Shown here: positions 1 through 10,389 of the stretch, in pieces
Layout of the letters: each line of letters begins with the position of its first letter
Numbering within the stretch: position 1 is the stretch's first letter
NCBI RefSeq assembly: GCF_000257645.1
Contig: NZ_AJHJ01000009.1
Location: 107,304-171,303, forward strand
Source of the DNA: Serratia sp. M24T3
GTDB lineage: Bacteria > Pseudomonadota > Gammaproteobacteria > Enterobacterales > Enterobacteriaceae
Length of the DNA stretch: 64,000 bases
Reading direction: 5' to 3'
The notes under the pieces: model-generated
The model's input: the letters and a program-made list of their open reading frames with translations, nothing else
Database searches by the model: none
What the model was told of the DNA's origin: nothing
Program-made: the position numbers and the translations under genes

Positions 1-1906
1 TGCCGTCACTGACTTTTATCACGCAGCTGTCGTTATTATTCGCATATTCCTTCAAAGTCAAAGGCCATAGAACTTCAAAACGTAGACTTTGCCAATGCCA
101 GATCTGCCCCTTTATACAAGGCCGGTTACCGATAAAAGATGAACGTACAATGGCAGCGGGAAAAGCGGCCTTGACTAGCTCGGTACCGCCGTGATGATCC
201 ATGTGGCTATGGCTGACAATAATTTGATCCAAATCGATATTTCGCCACTGCAGGTAAGGCAGGATCTGCATTTGAGCTTGCGATCCCCCTTCCCAGCGAT
301 TGCCAGTGTCATAAAGAACTCCGCGACCGTTCTTTTCGATTAAAATTGCCAGTCCGTGACCAACATCGAGCATATCAAGCCGCCAATTCTCTTTATTCGT
401 CGTTTGCCGCCAGAGCAACATTAGACCGCATAGTGCCATCACGCTCGTATAATGCGTTTTGAACCACCCCATTCGCCAGACGATCACCGCTATCCAGCCA
501 CTAAAACTTAGCGCAACCGAAGTTTCACCCAAGGGCAACCAGTAATGTTCAACCCTTTGTAAACCTGCAACGACCCATTTGAGGCTATGGTCGGCCAATA
601 ACCAAAGCAGGTCTATCAAGGGCTGAGCTAAATCATAGGGGAAATGGTTCAGGAACAGTGCCAGCAGCACCAGTGGAACAGTGAATAGAGAGACAATGGG
701 TACTGCCCAAAGGTTAGCCACAAAAGATGCGCTGCTTAAACCGTGAAACAGCCCTATTTGCATCGGTAAGAGCAAAAAGGTCATACCCGCCTGAAGATGT
801 CCCCATCGACCCCAGGCCCAATACCAGTGCCGAGAATAGCGGCTGGGTAAAGGTGCCCATTGAAACCAGAAAATCAGCCCGGCTACCGCAAAGCACGATA
901 GCCAGAAACTGTCGGAAAGAATGCCAAGGGGGTCACTTACCATCAACAATGCCACGCCCCAGCTCCAGACTTGCCATGGATCGCTACGCACCTTGCACAA
1001 GCGTAATACCAGCCACAGTGTAATTGCGAGCGCTGCGCGCATTGCAGGAGGATTCAGACCCGATAGCCAAGTATAATAGGCCATTGCCAGCCAACTCAGG
1101 AGAATCGGAAAACGATAGTCAATGAGCCGCAGTGGCAGAAGAAACTGCAATCCGCGAGCCGATAACCAGCCTATTAGCGCAGCGACTCCAATATGCAGCC
1201 CGGAAATCGCCATCAGATGTGCCGTTCCGGTGACCTTGAATAGCTGAAGGGTCTTTTGGTCAATTAAGCCACGCTCGCCAAAGGCCAGCGCCAGTAGTAC
1301 TGGCATATTCTTCAGGCCAGCAAGTTGCCCGGAAGCGACATTAATTTTCTCCTGACGAATAGAACATTCACCAGACAACAGCCCTGCCGAGCGAATACTT
1401 CCACGAAGCGTTTGCCGATTCGCCACAGCCCAGCGCTGAGCATCGAAACTAGCCAGATTAAGCTGGCTGTGTACCGGCCTCAAACTCATCGTCAAAAGCC
1501 AGTTCTGCCCGGCGCAGTACCCACCAGGGAAACCATCACTAGAAACTTTGACCGTAAGGGGTGGAAAAACCCGTTGCCCGTTTACTTCTTTTAAAGTTAG
1601 AACGACTTTATGTGATTCTTCTTTCTGCAAATATGAACTGCTGACGGTAGCAACAACCTGCTGGCGGTTGCCGACAAGGGCGCTGGTTTGTTGCAAAATC
1701 TGCTGGGCATTAAAAGTTGCCCAAAGCAGGCCTAACAGAGCCACGCTCAGCAGCTTGCTAAAATGATAGGGTAAGCTCCCCGCAATACAGGCGATAACAA
1801 ACAGCGTAATGCCAGAATAAAGTCCGGGTAAAGCGGGTAGCACCGTCAAAGGCAAGATACCAGCGACTAAAGCCAACGCGGCCTGTGTCAGGGTGATAGT
1901 GATCAT
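1..1906 (-). CDS. comEC: ComEC/Rec2-type DNA uptake channel, C-terminus cut by window edge
   Basis: Inner-membrane channel protein that in competent bacteria passes single-stranded DNA into the cytoplasm (E. coli YcaI). The frame is open from an ATG at 1906, preceded by a GAGGAG ribosome site, to the left window edge, giving about 635 residues of a family usually near 750. The N-terminus is hydrophobic. The competence-domain signature HLMAISGLHIG is visible at plus-strand positions near 1180-1215. The C-terminal metallo-beta-lactamase-like domain shows HSHMDHHGG starting at residue 566 (plus 191-211), in frame with the start, so I see no frameshift. It follows ihfB as in E. coli, separated by a terminator. 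The last part of the hydrolase domain lies outside the window. Confidence 0.9.
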   Translation of the reverse strand, partial: MITITLTQAALALVAGILPLTVLPALPGLYSGITLFVIACIAGSLPYHFSKLLSVALLGLLWATFNAQQILQQTSALVGNRQQVVATVSSSYLQKEESHKVVLTLKEVNGQRVFPPLTVKVSSDGFPGGYCAGQNWLLTMSLRPVHSQLNLASFDAQRWAVANRQTLRGSIRSAGLLSGECSIRQEKINVASGQLAGLKNMPVLLALAFGERGLIDQKTLQLFKVTGTAHLMAISGLHIGVAALIGWLSARGLQFLLPLRLIDYRFPILLSWLAMAYYTWLSGLNPPAMRAALAITLWLVLRLCKVRSDPWQVWSWGVALLMVSDPLGILSDSFWLSCFAVAGLIFWFQWAPLPSRYSRHWYWAWGRWGHLQAGMTFLLLPMQIGLFHGLSSASFVANLWAVPIVSLFTVPLVLLALFLNHFPYDLAQPLIDLLWLLADHSLKWVVAGLQRVEHYWLPLGETSVALSFSGWIAVIVWRMGWFKTHYTSVMALCGLMLLWRQTTNKENWRLDMLDVGHGLAILIEKNGRGVLYDTGNRWEGGSQAQMQILPYLQWRNIDLDQIIVSHSHMDHHGGTELVKAAFPAAIVRSSFIGNRPCIKGQIWHWQSLRFEVLWPLTLKEYANNNDSCVIKVSDG

Positions 1907-2073
1907 TCCTCTCCTCGAAAGATTTACGAGCGTGCAAGTCCGGCGAGAAAGGATTGTTGTCGAGATAGGAAGTGGGTTCAATCAACAAAATAGAAGGTTG
2001 CGAGATGTCACGCAGAACAAAAAGTCGATTATCAAACTTGTTGCAGTTAGAGGGGTTCGGCAAGTCACAGCCC

Positions 2074-2105
2074 AAAAAAAACGGTGCCCGTTAAGGCACC
2101 GTTTT
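2074..2105 (-). terminator. Rho-independent terminator after ihfB
   Basis: On the minus strand an 8-bp stem ACGGTGCC/GGCACCGT with a 6-base loop is followed by eight T residues. It lies between the ihfB stop and the comEC start, so comEC probably has its own promoter or relies on readthrough. Confidence 0.85.
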
Positions 2106-2143
2106 GTTCGCTATAGGCATACGTTCATATTAAGGACGAGTCC

Positions 2144-2428
2144 TTAGCCATAAATGTTCGCACGGTCGCGCAACTCTTTACCTGGCTTGAAGTGAGGAAC
2201 GTACTTGCCGTCCAACTCAACTTTGTCGCCCGTTTTAGGGTTGCGTCCCACGCGCGGAGCACGGTAGTGAAGAGAAAAACTGCCAAACCCGCGGATTTCG
2301 ATGCGTTCTCCATCAGCTAAGGTTGCAGCCATATGTTCAAGCATCTCTTTCACGGCATCCTCAACGGCTTTCGCCGGGACATGAGAGTGCTGGCCAGCAA
2401 GTCTTTCAATAAGTTCAGACTTGGTCAT
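2144..2428 (-). CDS. ihfB: Integration host factor beta subunit
   Basis: Small HU-family DNA-bending protein that pairs with IHF-alpha to bend DNA sharply at specific sites during transcription, replication and recombination. The product is 94 residues, the family length. The arm with RNPKTG at residues 62-67 carries the DNA-intercalating proline (Pro64), and GFGSF at 47-51 is typical of the fold. The ATG is preceded by GGAGG. The gene sits downstream of rpsA, as in E. coli, with a hairpin between them. Confidence 0.97.
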   Translation of the reverse strand: MTKSELIERLAGQHSHVPAKAVEDAVKEMLEHMAATLADGERIEIRGFGSFSLHYRAPRVGRNPKTGDKVELDGKYVPHFKPGKELRDRANIYG

Positions 2429-2462
2429 ATAACCTCCAAGCTTTGCAGCTAAACTACCGTTA

Positions 2463-2492
2463 TAGAAACAGCTCTTAATTTAATAAGAGCTG
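2463..2492 (-). terminator. Hairpin terminator after rpsA
   Basis: Minus-strand stem CAGCTCTTA/TAAGAGCTG (9 bp, 6-base loop) followed by TTTC, ten bases past the rpsA stop codon. The T tract is short, so it may be leaky and let some rpsA transcripts reach ihfB. Confidence 0.6.
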
Positions 2493-2502
2493 CGTCCCGT
2501 TA

Positions 2503-4176
2503 TTACTCGCCTTTCGCCGCTTTGAACGCTTCAGCCATAGCGTTAGAGAAGTTGGTTTCGTCTGGTTTGTTGTTAACCACGGCGATTGCATCTTTCTCGT
2601 CTGCTTCGTCCTTAGCACGGACGGACAGGCTTACAACACGGTTCTTACGGTCAACACCAGTGAATTTAGCTTCAACTTCATCACCAACGTTCAGAACCAG
2701 AGTTGCGTCTTCAATACGGTCGCGAGAAGCTTCAGAAGCACGCAGGTAACCTTCTACGCCGCCTGCTAATTCAACTGTAGCACCTTTAGCGTCAACTGCA
2801 GTGACTTTACCAGTAACAATAGTACCTTTCTTGTTTACAGACAGGTAGTTATTGAACGGGTCTTCTGCCAGTTGCTTCACGCCAAGGGAGATGCGCTCAC
2901 GCTCTGCATCAACTTGCAGAACAACAGCTGCGATTTCGTCGCCTTTTTTGTATTCACGTACTGCTTCTTCGCCTGCAACGTTCCAGGAGATGTCAGACAG
3001 GTGAACCAGGCCGTCGATGCCGCCATCCAGACCGATGAAGATACCGAAGTCAGTGATTGACTTGATTTTGCCTTCAACGCGGTCGTTCTTGTTGTGAGTT
3101 TCTGCAAACTGCTGCCATGGGTTAGCTTTACACTGCTTCAGACCCAGGGAGATACGACGACGTTCTTCGTCGATGTCCAGAACCATAACTTCCACTACGT
3201 CACCAACGTTAACAACTTTGGATGGGTGGATGTTTTTGTTGGTCCAGTCCATTTCGGACACGTGAACCAGACCTTCAACGCCTTCTTCGATTTCTACGAA
3301 GCAGCCGTAATCAGTCAGGTTGGTTACACGACCAGTCAGCTTGGTGCTTTCTGGGTAACGTTTAGCGATAGCAACCCATGGATCTTCGCCCAGCTGTTTC
3401 AAGCCCAGGGAAACACGAGTACGCTCACGGTCGAATTTCAGAACTTTAACAGTGATTTCGTCGCCAACATTCACGATCTCGCTTGGGTGCTTAACGCGCT
3501 TCCAAGCCATATCGGTGATGTGCAGCAGGCCGTCAACACCGCCCAGATCAACGAAGGCGCCGTAGTCAGTGAGGTTCTTAACGATACCTTTAACTTCCAT
3601 GCCTTCCTGCAGGTTTTCCAGCAGTTGATCGCGCTCGGCGCTGTTCTCAGACTCAATCACTGCACGACGAGAAACAACAACGTTGTTGCGCTTCTGGTCC
3701 AGCTTGATGACTTTGAACTCAAGATCTTTGCCTTCGAGGTGCAGAGTGTCGCGAACAGGACGCACGTCAACCAGTGAACCTGGCAGGAACGCACGAATAC
3801 CGTTCAGCTCTACGGTGAAACCGCCTTTAACTTTACCGTTGATAACACCGGTAACAGTTGCAGCTTCTTCGTAAGCTTTTTCCAGCATCAGCCATGCTTC
3901 ATGACGCTTAGCTTTCTCACGGGACAGCAGAGTTTCACCGAAGCCGTCTTCAACAGCGTCAAGTGCAACGTCAACTTCGTCGCCTACCTGGATTTCCAGT
4001 TCGCCCTGTGCGTTTTTGAACTGCTCTGCTGGAATAGCAGACTCAGACTTCAGACCGGCGTCAACCAGTACGACGTCTTTGTCGATAGACACAACAACAC
4101 CACGAACGATTGAACCCGGACGGGTTTCGATTGTTTTTAAGGATTCTTCAAAGAGTTGAGCAAAAGATTCAGTCAT
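2503..4176 (-). CDS. rpsA: 30S ribosomal protein S1
   Basis: RNA-binding protein of the small ribosomal subunit that captures mRNAs, especially those with weak Shine-Dalgarno sequences. The product is 557 residues, as in E. coli, when started at the ATG at 4176 ([12 protein letters not shown]). An in-frame upstream start at 4212 would add 12 unconserved residues. Six S1 (OB-fold) repeats follow one another; repeats 3-6 contain the conserved [32 protein letters not shown] pattern. The region before the ATG has only AAAG-like purines and no strong Shine-Dalgarno match, which fits the known autogenous control of S1. It lies 177 bases downstream of cmk on the same strand; that gap holds no gene. 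Confidence 0.97.
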   Translation of the reverse strand: MTESFAQLFEESLKTIETRPGSIVRGVVVSIDKDVVLVDAGLKSESAIPAEQFKNAQGELEIQVGDEVDVALDAVEDGFGETLLSREKAKRHEAWLMLEKAYEEAATVTGVINGKVKGGFTVELNGIRAFLPGSLVDVRPVRDTLHLEGKDLEFKVIKLDQKRNNVVVSRRAVIESENSAERDQLLENLQEGMEVKGIVKNLTDYGAFVDLGGVDGLLHITDMAWKRVKHPSEIVNVGDEITVKVLKFDRERTRVSLGLKQLGEDPWVAIAKRYPESTKLTGRVTNLTDYGCFVEIEEGVEGLVHVSEMDWTNKNIHPSKVVNVGDVVEVMVLDIDEERRRISLGLKQCKANPWQQFAETHNKNDRVEGKIKSITDFGIFIGLDGGIDGLVHLSDISWNVAGEEAVREYKKGDEIAAVVLQVDAERERISLGVKQLAEDPFNNYLSVNKKGTIVTGKVTAVDAKGATVELAGGVEGYLRASEASRDRIEDATLVLNVGDEVEAKFTGVDRKNRVVSLSVRAKDEADEKDAIAVVNNKPDETNFSNAMAEAFKAAKGE

Positions 4177-4353
4177 ATTGATAATCTTTAGTTTCTTAAG
4201 TTTAACGTCCATCTGGCTTCATGCTGGATGGGGTTGTTTCAAATGCCCCACTACCGTCCTGGCGGCGAGGTTAAAAAAAACTGTAGCAAAAACTGGCACT
4301 ACCTCCTAATTCTTTACAAAAAAGAGTGGAGTAGCACCAGATATTTGCAGGGA

Positions 4354-5064
4354 TCACCGTTTTTGTTGCAGCGGCAATCCTAAAATTTCAGTGGCATAAG
4401 CCAACGCTTTCTCGATAACTGTATCGATGGACATACTGGTTGAATCCAGCATTAATGCATCTTGCGCAGGTATCAGAGGCGCTATAGGCCGATTACGGTC
4501 ACGGTCATCCCGCTCTTTTATCTCGGCTAAAAGACGTTCAAAGTTAACACTAAAGCCCTTTTCCTGCAACTGTAGCATTCTTCTGTTTGCTCGTTCTTCC
4601 GGGCTGGCATCGAGAAAAATCTTCACAGGGGCTTCCGGAAACACCACAGTGCCCATGTCCCGGCCATCGGCAATCAGGCCAGGCTTCTCTTTAAAAGCGC
4701 GCTGTCTGCGAAGCAGGGCCTCGCGTACGCGCGGGAAAGCGGCGGCTTGTGATGCGGTATTGCCTACTGCTTCAGTGCGGATCTCATGAGTGACATCCTC
4801 ACCTTCCAAAATGACATTGAGATGACCGTTGTTTGCTACAAAACGAACATCAAGATGCGCAGCCAGCGGCACCAGAGCCTCTTCCGAGACGATATCAACC
4901 TGGTGATGCAGCGCAGCCAGGGCTAAGACACGATAAATTGCACCGGAATCCAGCAAGTGCCATCCAAACGCCTCGGCGAGAGCCTTGCATAGAGTGCCCT
5001 TACCGGCACCGCTAGGCCCATCGACCGTTATCACTGGGGTTATAGACGAGGTCATAGCCGTCAT
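4354..5064 (-). CDS. cmk: Cytidylate kinase
   Basis: Phosphorylates CMP and dCMP to the diphosphates with ATP, recycling cytidine nucleotides. The product is 236 residues from the ATG at 5064, which has AAGGAG six bases upstream; an earlier in-frame start at 5100 lacks this support. The P-loop GPSGAGKGT is at residues 16-24, and [11 protein letters not shown] in the middle is the CMP-binding signature of the family. It precedes rpsA as in E. coli. The N-terminus is a few residues longer than the 227-residue E. coli protein. Confidence 0.95.
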   Translation of the reverse strand: MTAMTSSITPVITVDGPSGAGKGTLCKALAEAFGWHLLDSGAIYRVLALAALHHQVDIVSEEALVPLAAHLDVRFVANNGHLNVILEGEDVTHEIRTEAVGNTASQAAAFPRVREALLRRQRAFKEKPGLIADGRDMGTVVFPEAPVKIFLDASPEERANRRMLQLQEKGFSVNFERLLAEIKERDDRDRNRPIAPLIPAQDALMLDSTSMSIDTVIEKALAYATEILGLPLQQKR

Positions 5065-5290
5065 TTCTCTCTCCTTTCGGTGGGGAAATCCCCTCATCAT
5101 TAACCAACGGGGTTAATTCAGGTGCAGCATTATACGCTGCCTTTGGCCGAACTGTTAACCCACTTCAGCATGTTAAAGAAAATAAGCTACCGATCGCGGT
5201 AAAGCTAATCAACTTCACGGTGAAACAGACAGTAAACCTATGAGACAGAGATTATTTAAGCACAGCGACAGCAAGATTACGGTGAAAAAG

Positions 5291-5320
5291 AAAAAAACGG
5301 ACACCCGTAATGTCCGTTTT
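5291..5320 (-). terminator. Rho-independent terminator after aroA
   Basis: Minus-strand stem AACGGACA/TGTCCGTT with a 7-base loop followed by TTTTT. It lies 22 bases past the aroA stop and ends the serC-aroA transcript. The rest of 5065-5341 (cmk upstream region) holds no gene I can see. Confidence 0.85.
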
Positions 5321-5341
5321 GATCACGCGAGATATAAAACC

Positions 5342-6625
5342 TTAAGCCGGTGTGCTCAATGAAGCCAGGCGTTCAAAATAATCAGGGAAGGTCTTGGCGG
5401 TGCATTTCGGATCGAGAATGGTAACCGGGGTATCAGATAACGCCACCAGCGAGAAACACATCGCCATGCGGTGGTCATTATAGGTGCCAATTTCCGCAAA
5501 GGTCAGTGAAGTTGGCGGGACGATACTAATGTAATCTTCGCCCTCTTCCACCGTGGCGCCGACTTTACGCAGTTCGATCGCCATTGCCGCCAGACGATCG
5601 GTTTCCTTCACGCGCCAGTTATATATGTTGCGCAGCGTTGTAGGGCCCTGAGCAAACAGCGCCGCGGTAGCAATAGTCATGGCTGCATCGGGAATATGAT
5701 TCATATCCATGTCGATGCCATGCAATTCACCGCGAGTACACTCGATATAATCTTCAGACCAGTTGACCGTCGCGCCCATTTTCTCCAGCACGTCGGCAAA
5801 ACGAATATCGCCCTGCATGCTGTTTTTACCAATACCGGTTACGCGAACCGTGCCACCCTTGATAGCCGCAGCCGCCAGGAAATAAGAGGCGGAAGAGGCA
5901 TCGCCCTCGACCAGGTAGTTACCCGGCGAAAGATAGCTCTGCCTGGCCTGCACGCGAAACTGCTGATAGTCTTCATTGACTACGACCACGCCAAAGCTTT
6001 TCATCAGATTCAGGGTAATATCGATATAAGGTTTTGAAACTAAATCACCCTTGATACGAATAATAGTGTCATTTTCCGCCAACGGTGCAGTCATCAGCAG
6101 CGCGGTCAGGAACTGGCTGGATACGCTGCCATCAACGCTGATTTCACCGCCTTTGAAGCCACCGCGCAGGCGCAATGGCGGGTAGTCTTCTTGCTCGAGG
6201 TAGTCGATCTGCGCACCACCGAGACGCAAAGCGTCAACGAGATGGCCGATTGGGCGCTCTTTCATGCGCGGCTCGCCGGTCAATACTACATCTTGTTGAC
6301 CCAGGCATAACGCGGCCGCCAGCGGGCGCATTGCTGTTCCGGCATTGCCCAGAAACAGTTCCAGATTATCGGCTTTCGGGAAAATCCCGCCTAAACCGTC
6401 AATTTCGCAAAGGGTGCGGTCAGCCGACAGGCGATGCGTGACACCCAGAGCGGTCAGGGCGTTGAGCATATGGCGAACGTCGTCACTGTCCAGCAGATTG
6501 GTCAGTCGAGTCGTGCCTTTGGCAAAAGCGGCCAGTAAAAGTGCACGGTTCGAGACGCTTTTTGAACCGGGTAAATTAATTGTGCCGTTGACATGCGCAA
6601 CAGGCTGAATAGTTAAAGCTTCCAC
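5342..6625 (-). CDS. aroA: 3-phosphoshikimate 1-carboxyvinyltransferase (EPSP synthase)
   Basis: Joins phosphoenolpyruvate to shikimate-3-phosphate in the sixth step of the shikimate pathway to aromatic amino acids and folate precursors. The product is 427 residues, as in E. coli. [10 protein letters not shown] at 18-27 carries Lys22 for both substrates; [10 protein letters not shown] at 92-101 carries Gly96, the residue linked to glyphosate sensitivity, here the normal glycine; NHIPDAAMT holds the catalytic aspartate. It is the second gene of the serC-aroA pair, which feeds serine and chorismate to enterobactin synthesis. A strong hairpin lies between the two genes. Confidence 0.97.
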   Translation of the reverse strand: MEALTIQPVAHVNGTINLPGSKSVSNRALLLAAFAKGTTRLTNLLDSDDVRHMLNALTALGVTHRLSADRTLCEIDGLGGIFPKADNLELFLGNAGTAMRPLAAALCLGQQDVVLTGEPRMKERPIGHLVDALRLGGAQIDYLEQEDYPPLRLRGGFKGGEISVDGSVSSQFLTALLMTAPLAENDTIIRIKGDLVSKPYIDITLNLMKSFGVVVVNEDYQQFRVQARQSYLSPGNYLVEGDASSASYFLAAAAIKGGTVRVTGIGKNSMQGDIRFADVLEKMGATVNWSEDYIECTRGELHGIDMDMNHIPDAAMTIATAALFAQGPTTLRNIYNWRVKETDRLAAMAIELRKVGATVEEGEDYISIVPPTSLTFAEIGTYNDHRMAMCFSLVALSDTPVTILDPKCTAKTFPDYFERLASLSTPA

Positions 6626-6664
6626 AGGGTCCCCACAAATCGGAAAAGGTCTTCGTTAATCTTT

Positions 6665-6703
6665 CAAAAAACATAACCCCGGATCATTGACCGGGGTTAT
6701 GTT
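6665..6703 (-). terminator. Intercistronic terminator/attenuator between serC and aroA
   Basis: A perfect 13-bp stem, AACATAACCCCGG and its complement, with an 8-base loop, followed on the minus strand by TTTTT. It has the full form of an intrinsic terminator but lies inside the operon, so it should lower aroA relative to serC expression. Confidence 0.8.
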
Positions 6704-6761
6704 TAATCACCAACATTTCTAATAATAAAAATGCAAATCAAACAGTTAGCTTTGCGCGGAA

Positions 6762-7847
6762 TTAACCGTGACGTTTTTCAAAGTCATTCATAAACGCAGT
6801 CAACGCCTGAACGCCTTCCAGCGGCATGGCATTATAGATAGAGGCGCGCATTCCACCAACTACGCGGTGGCCCTTGAGGGCATGCAGACCGGCTGCCAGT
6901 GATTCTTTCAGGAATACTTCATCCAGAGCAGGATTTGCCAGCTGGAATGGAATATTCATGCGTGAACGGTTGGCGTCGGCTACCTGGTTGCGGTAGAAGT
7001 TGCTGCTATCGATAGTTTTGTACAGCAACTCAGCTTTCGCTTTGTTGCGTTTTTCGATTTCAGCAATGCCACCCTGCTCTTTCAGCCATTTAAATACCAT
7101 ACCAGACAGGTACCAGGCGAAAGTTGGCGGCGTGTTGAACATAGATTCGTTTTCGGCCAGCACGGTGTAGTCGAGAATTGACGGCAGCTCTTTGCGCGCC
7201 TTGCCAAGCAGGTCTTCACGCACGATAACCAACGTCAGGCCAGCAGGTCCGATGTTCTTTTGCGCGCCAGCGTAAATCACGCCAAAGCGGCTAACATCAA
7301 TCTGGCTTGACAGAATGGTGGACGAGAAGTCGGCGATAACCACTTTGTCGCCAAAATCAGGCAGTTCATCAATCGCCAGACCATCGATAGTTTCGTTCGG
7401 GCAATAGTGAACATAGGCCGCGTCCTGGCTCAGTTTCCACTCGCTCATTGGCAGCAGGCCGCGCTTGTCACCGATAGTAGTAGTGATATCAATAACGTTC
7501 GGCGTGCAATATTTTTGCGCTTCTTTCACTGCGCTGTGTGCCCAATAACCGCCGTCGATGTAGTCTGCGGTAGATTTATCGCCCAGCAGGTTCATCGGGA
7601 TTGCGGCGAACTGCGCGCGCGCACCACCGTGACAGAACAGGACTTTATAGTTCGAGGGGATATTCATCAGGTCACGAATATCCTTTTCGGACTCTTCGGC
7701 TACCTGGATAAACTCCTTGCTACGGTGACTGATTTCCATCACCGAGGTACCGAGGCCGTGCCAGTTGCAGAGTTCTTGTTCGGCACGACGTAACACTTCA
7801 GCCGGGATCATCGCCGGGCCTGAGCTAAAATTGTATACCTGAGTCAT
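6762..7847 (-). CDS. serC: Phosphoserine aminotransferase
   Basis: PLP enzyme that converts 3-phosphohydroxypyruvate and glutamate to phosphoserine in serine synthesis; it also acts in pyridoxal phosphate synthesis on 3-hydroxy-4-phosphohydroxy-2-oxobutanoate. The product is 361 residues (E. coli 362). [10 protein letters not shown] is the N-terminal signature and Lys197 in [12 protein letters not shown] is the PLP lysine. The ATG is preceded by GAGGGG. It is the first gene of serC-aroA and is divergent from ycaO over a 276-base gap that carries both promoters. Confidence 0.97.
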   Translation of the reverse strand: MTQVYNFSSGPAMIPAEVLRRAEQELCNWHGLGTSVMEISHRSKEFIQVAEESEKDIRDLMNIPSNYKVLFCHGGARAQFAAIPMNLLGDKSTADYIDGGYWAHSAVKEAQKYCTPNVIDITTTIGDKRGLLPMSEWKLSQDAAYVHYCPNETIDGLAIDELPDFGDKVVIADFSSTILSSQIDVSRFGVIYAGAQKNIGPAGLTLVIVREDLLGKARKELPSILDYTVLAENESMFNTPPTFAWYLSGMVFKWLKEQGGIAEIEKRNKAKAELLYKTIDSSNFYRNQVADANRSRMNIPFQLANPALDEVFLKESLAAGLHALKGHRVVGGMRASIYNAMPLEGVQALTAFMNDFEKRHG

Positions 7848-8123
7848 TTCCCCTCACCACTTCTTTTAGATAGCTACTTGAAAGCCAGTTGTGTCATTGA
7901 TTGACAGCCACAATAACGCGATGGGCATTATCAACAACCAGTTAATCGGTTTTATCACTGGTCTCCACCTGCTGCAATTGTTATTCGCCACAGATTAATA
8001 ATCAGTAATAAAATTCATGTCGCCAGCGCTGATATTCTTTTTTCTTAGCGGCACGAATACATGGAGCTGAAGCCAAAAAACCCGTATCATTGCGCGTTTT
8101 TAGAACGCACAAAAGTGAACTCA

Positions 8124-9887
8124 ATGACGCAAACTTTTATCCCTGGCAAAGACGCGGCGCTGGAAGACTCCATCTCCCGTTTTCAGCAGAAACTTACCGA
8201 TCTCGGCTTCAATATTGAAGAGGCCTCGTGGCTGAATCCGGTCCCACACGTCTGGTCCGTACACATTCGCGATCGCGATTGCCCGCTGTGCTTCACCAAC
8301 GGCAAGGGAGCCAGTAAAAAAGCGGCATTGGCCTCGGCGCTTGGAGAATACTTCGAACGTCTGTCCACCAACTATTTCTTCGCCGATTTCTATCTGGGCA
8401 AAGAGATTGCCAACGGCGATTTCGTTCACTATCCGAATGAAAAATGGTTCCCAATCCCGGCAGATAACAGCCTGCCAGCGGGCATCCTCGATGAGCGCCT
8501 GCACGCGTTTTACGACGAAGAGAAAGAGCTAACCGGCGGCGATTTGATCGATCTGCAATCCGGCAATGCGGATCGTGGGATCTGCGCCCTGCCGTTTACG
8601 CGTCAGTCAGACCAGCAAACCGTTTATATCCCGATGAACATTATCGGCAACCTGTATGTTTCCAACGGCATGTCAGCGGGTAACACCGCCAACGAAGCGC
8701 GCGTTCAGGGCCTTTCCGAAGTTTTCGAACGTTACGTTAAAAATCGCATTATCGCCGAGTCAATCAGCCTGCCAGAAATTCCGGCCGACGTGCTGGCGCG
8801 CTATCCAGGCGTGGTGGAAGCCATTGCCAAGCTGGAAGAAGAAGGTTTCCCAATCCTTTCTTATGATGCTTCTCTGGGTGGCAACTATCCGGTGATTTGC
8901 GTTGTACTCTTCAATCCGGCCAACGGTACCTGTTTCGCCTCTTTTGGTGCTCACCCAGACTTTGGCGTGGCGCTTGAGCGCACCGTGACCGAGCTGCTGC
9001 AGGGTCGTAGCCTGAAAGATCTGGACGTGTTTACTGCGCCAACCTTCGACGACGAAGAAGTTGCCGAGCACGCTAACCTGGAAACTCACTTTATCGATTC
9101 AAGCGGCCTTATCTGTTGGGATCTGTTCAAGCAGGACGCTGACTTCGAGTTTGCAGACTGGAGCTTCAGCGGCAGCACCGAAGAAGAGTTCGCGACTCTG
9201 ATGGCTATTTTCGATAAGGAAGACGCCGAAGTTTATATCGCCGATTACGAGCATCTTGACGTTTACGCGTGCCGTATTATCGTTCCGGGCATGTCCGATA
9301 TTTACCCGGCGGAAGACCTGCTGCTGGCCAATAACAGCATGGGCGCCCACCTGCGCGAGCAAATTCTGGCCTTGCCAGACACTGAATTTGCCCCGGAAGA
9401 GTATCTGGAAATGATCACTCAGCTGGATGACGAAGGTCTGGACGACTTCACCCGCGTCCGCGAACTGCTGGGCATCGCCAGCGGCAAGGATAACGGCTGG
9501 TCTACGCTGCGCGTCGGCGAACTGAAATCAATGCTGGCGCTGGCCGGTGGTGATATGGATCAGGCTCTGACCTGGGCCGAGTGGGCACACGAGTTCAATT
9601 CCTCCGTGTACAGCGACGAGCGCAATAACTATTACCGTTGCCTGCAAACTCTGCTGCAACTGGCGCTGGAGCCAGAGCGCGAAGCCTCTCAGTACTATGG
9701 CGCATTCGTTAAAATGTACGGTCAGGAAGCCGTTGAGCGTGCCTCTGCGGCTATTAGCGGCGAAGAGCGTTTCCACGGTTTGTTTGCCGTTGATGCAGAT
9801 CTTAAAGCCTTGCCTGCTCATCAGGGGCTGCTGGCAGCCTATGAAAAATTGCAGGCGGCCAAACGTCGTCACTGGTCAAAAGCATAA
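8124..9887 (+). CDS. ycaO: YcaO, ribosomal S12 methylthiotransferase accessory factor
   Basis: ATP-using YcaO-domain protein. In E. coli it assists RimO in methylthiolation of Asp88 of ribosomal protein S12; relatives make azoline rings in peptides. The product is 587 residues from the ATG at 8124 (MTQTFIPGKDAALEDS); an upstream in-frame start at 8061 adds 21 unconserved residues. The N-terminal two thirds is the YcaO ATP-grasp-like domain (GKGASKKAALASALGEYFER near residues 51-70 and RVQGLSEVFERYVK). The C-terminal part is helical and TPR-like. It lies upstream of focA-pflB as in E. coli but is closed off by a terminator. Confidence 0.95.
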   Translation: MTQTFIPGKDAALEDSISRFQQKLTDLGFNIEEASWLNPVPHVWSVHIRDRDCPLCFTNGKGASKKAALASALGEYFERLSTNYFFADFYLGKEIANGDFVHYPNEKWFPIPADNSLPAGILDERLHAFYDEEKELTGGDLIDLQSGNADRGICALPFTRQSDQQTVYIPMNIIGNLYVSNGMSAGNTANEARVQGLSEVFERYVKNRIIAESISLPEIPADVLARYPGVVEAIAKLEEEGFPILSYDASLGGNYPVICVVLFNPANGTCFASFGAHPDFGVALERTVTELLQGRSLKDLDVFTAPTFDDEEVAEHANLETHFIDSSGLICWDLFKQDADFEFADWSFSGSTEEEFATLMAIFDKEDAEVYIADYEHLDVYACRIIVPGMSDIYPAEDLLLANNSMGAHLREQILALPDTEFAPEEYLEMITQLDDEGLDDFTRVRELLGIASGKDNGWSTLRVGELKSMLALAGGDMDQALTWAEWAHEFNSSVYSDERNNYYRCLQTLLQLALEPEREASQYYGAFVKMYGQEAVERASAAISGEERFHGLFAVDADLKALPAHQGLLAAYEKLQAAKRRHWSKA

Positions 9888-9914
9888 TTAGCGCCGCTTA
9901 GGATTTGTATTTAC

Positions 9915-9946
9915 TAAAAAACCGGTGGGAAACTGCCGGTTTTTTT
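9915..9946 (+). terminator. Rho-independent terminator after ycaO
   Basis: Stem AAAACCGG/CCGGTTTT with a 10-base loop, followed by a run of T. It separates ycaO from the focA-pflB promoter region. Confidence 0.8.
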
Positions 9947-10389
9947 ATTCTCGCTTTCCCTGTTAAATAACCTTTTTGATTCAATCCTTTATGGCAGAAG
10001 GAAATAAAGGCATTTTATCTGGTTTGACTCTCCTGATATTCCAGAGTTAAATAGCGGAAAATTAAATTTAACATTGGATATATTTCACCAAGATAGACTT
10101 TTTAATTGTTAAATAACGCTATTTTTTATTTTCATAATTTCCACACCGCTCCAACATTACTTCATAAATATCAACGGACAGCCCGTTGGGAATGGCAAGC
10201 TGGTAAACTTTTAATATAAATCTTAAAAAATATTTTTACGTTACTTATCAAATAATTAATCGCTTATTGACCCTTTCGCCTTTTTATCTTTTTGCTTGTT
10301 AACCCCTCTCATGATCCAAATCAATAACTCAACTAAACTATCTTGCTAGTCTCTGTCTTGCAGTACATAACCCCGATAAGAGAGTTAAT
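9947..10389 (+). promoter_or_regulatory. Gene-free AT-rich regulatory region upstream of focA-pflB
   Basis: This 440-base stretch has no credible ORF. It contains an imperfect hairpin (TTTGACTCT 10023-10031 with AGAGTTAAA 10043-10051). The 11-mer TGTTAAATAAC occurs exactly twice (9961-9971 and 10107-10117) and GTTAAATA a third time at 10046-10053. These resemble ArcA half-sites, which would fit the multi-promoter ArcA/FNR-controlled pfl region known in E. coli. ArcA binding here is inference. Confidence 0.5.
10311..10352 (+). promoter_or_regulatory. Class II FNR-dependent promoter of focA-pflB
   Basis: ATGAT-CCAA-ATCAA at 10311-10324 matches the FNR consensus TTGAT-N4-ATCAA at 9 of 10 positions. 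Its centre is 41.5 bases upstream of about 10359. TAGTCT at 10347-10352 preceded by TGC gives an extended -10 at exactly the matching place. This predicts anaerobic induction. Confidence 0.7.

Noticed and set aside
3094..3777. 227-codon plus-strand open frame
   Set aside because: It is antisense to rpsA within a biased highly expressed gene and has no domain features; a shadow frame.
8061..8123. Longer start for ycaO
   Set aside because: The 21 extra residues do not match YcaO and the conserved MTQTFIPGKDA start is at 8124.
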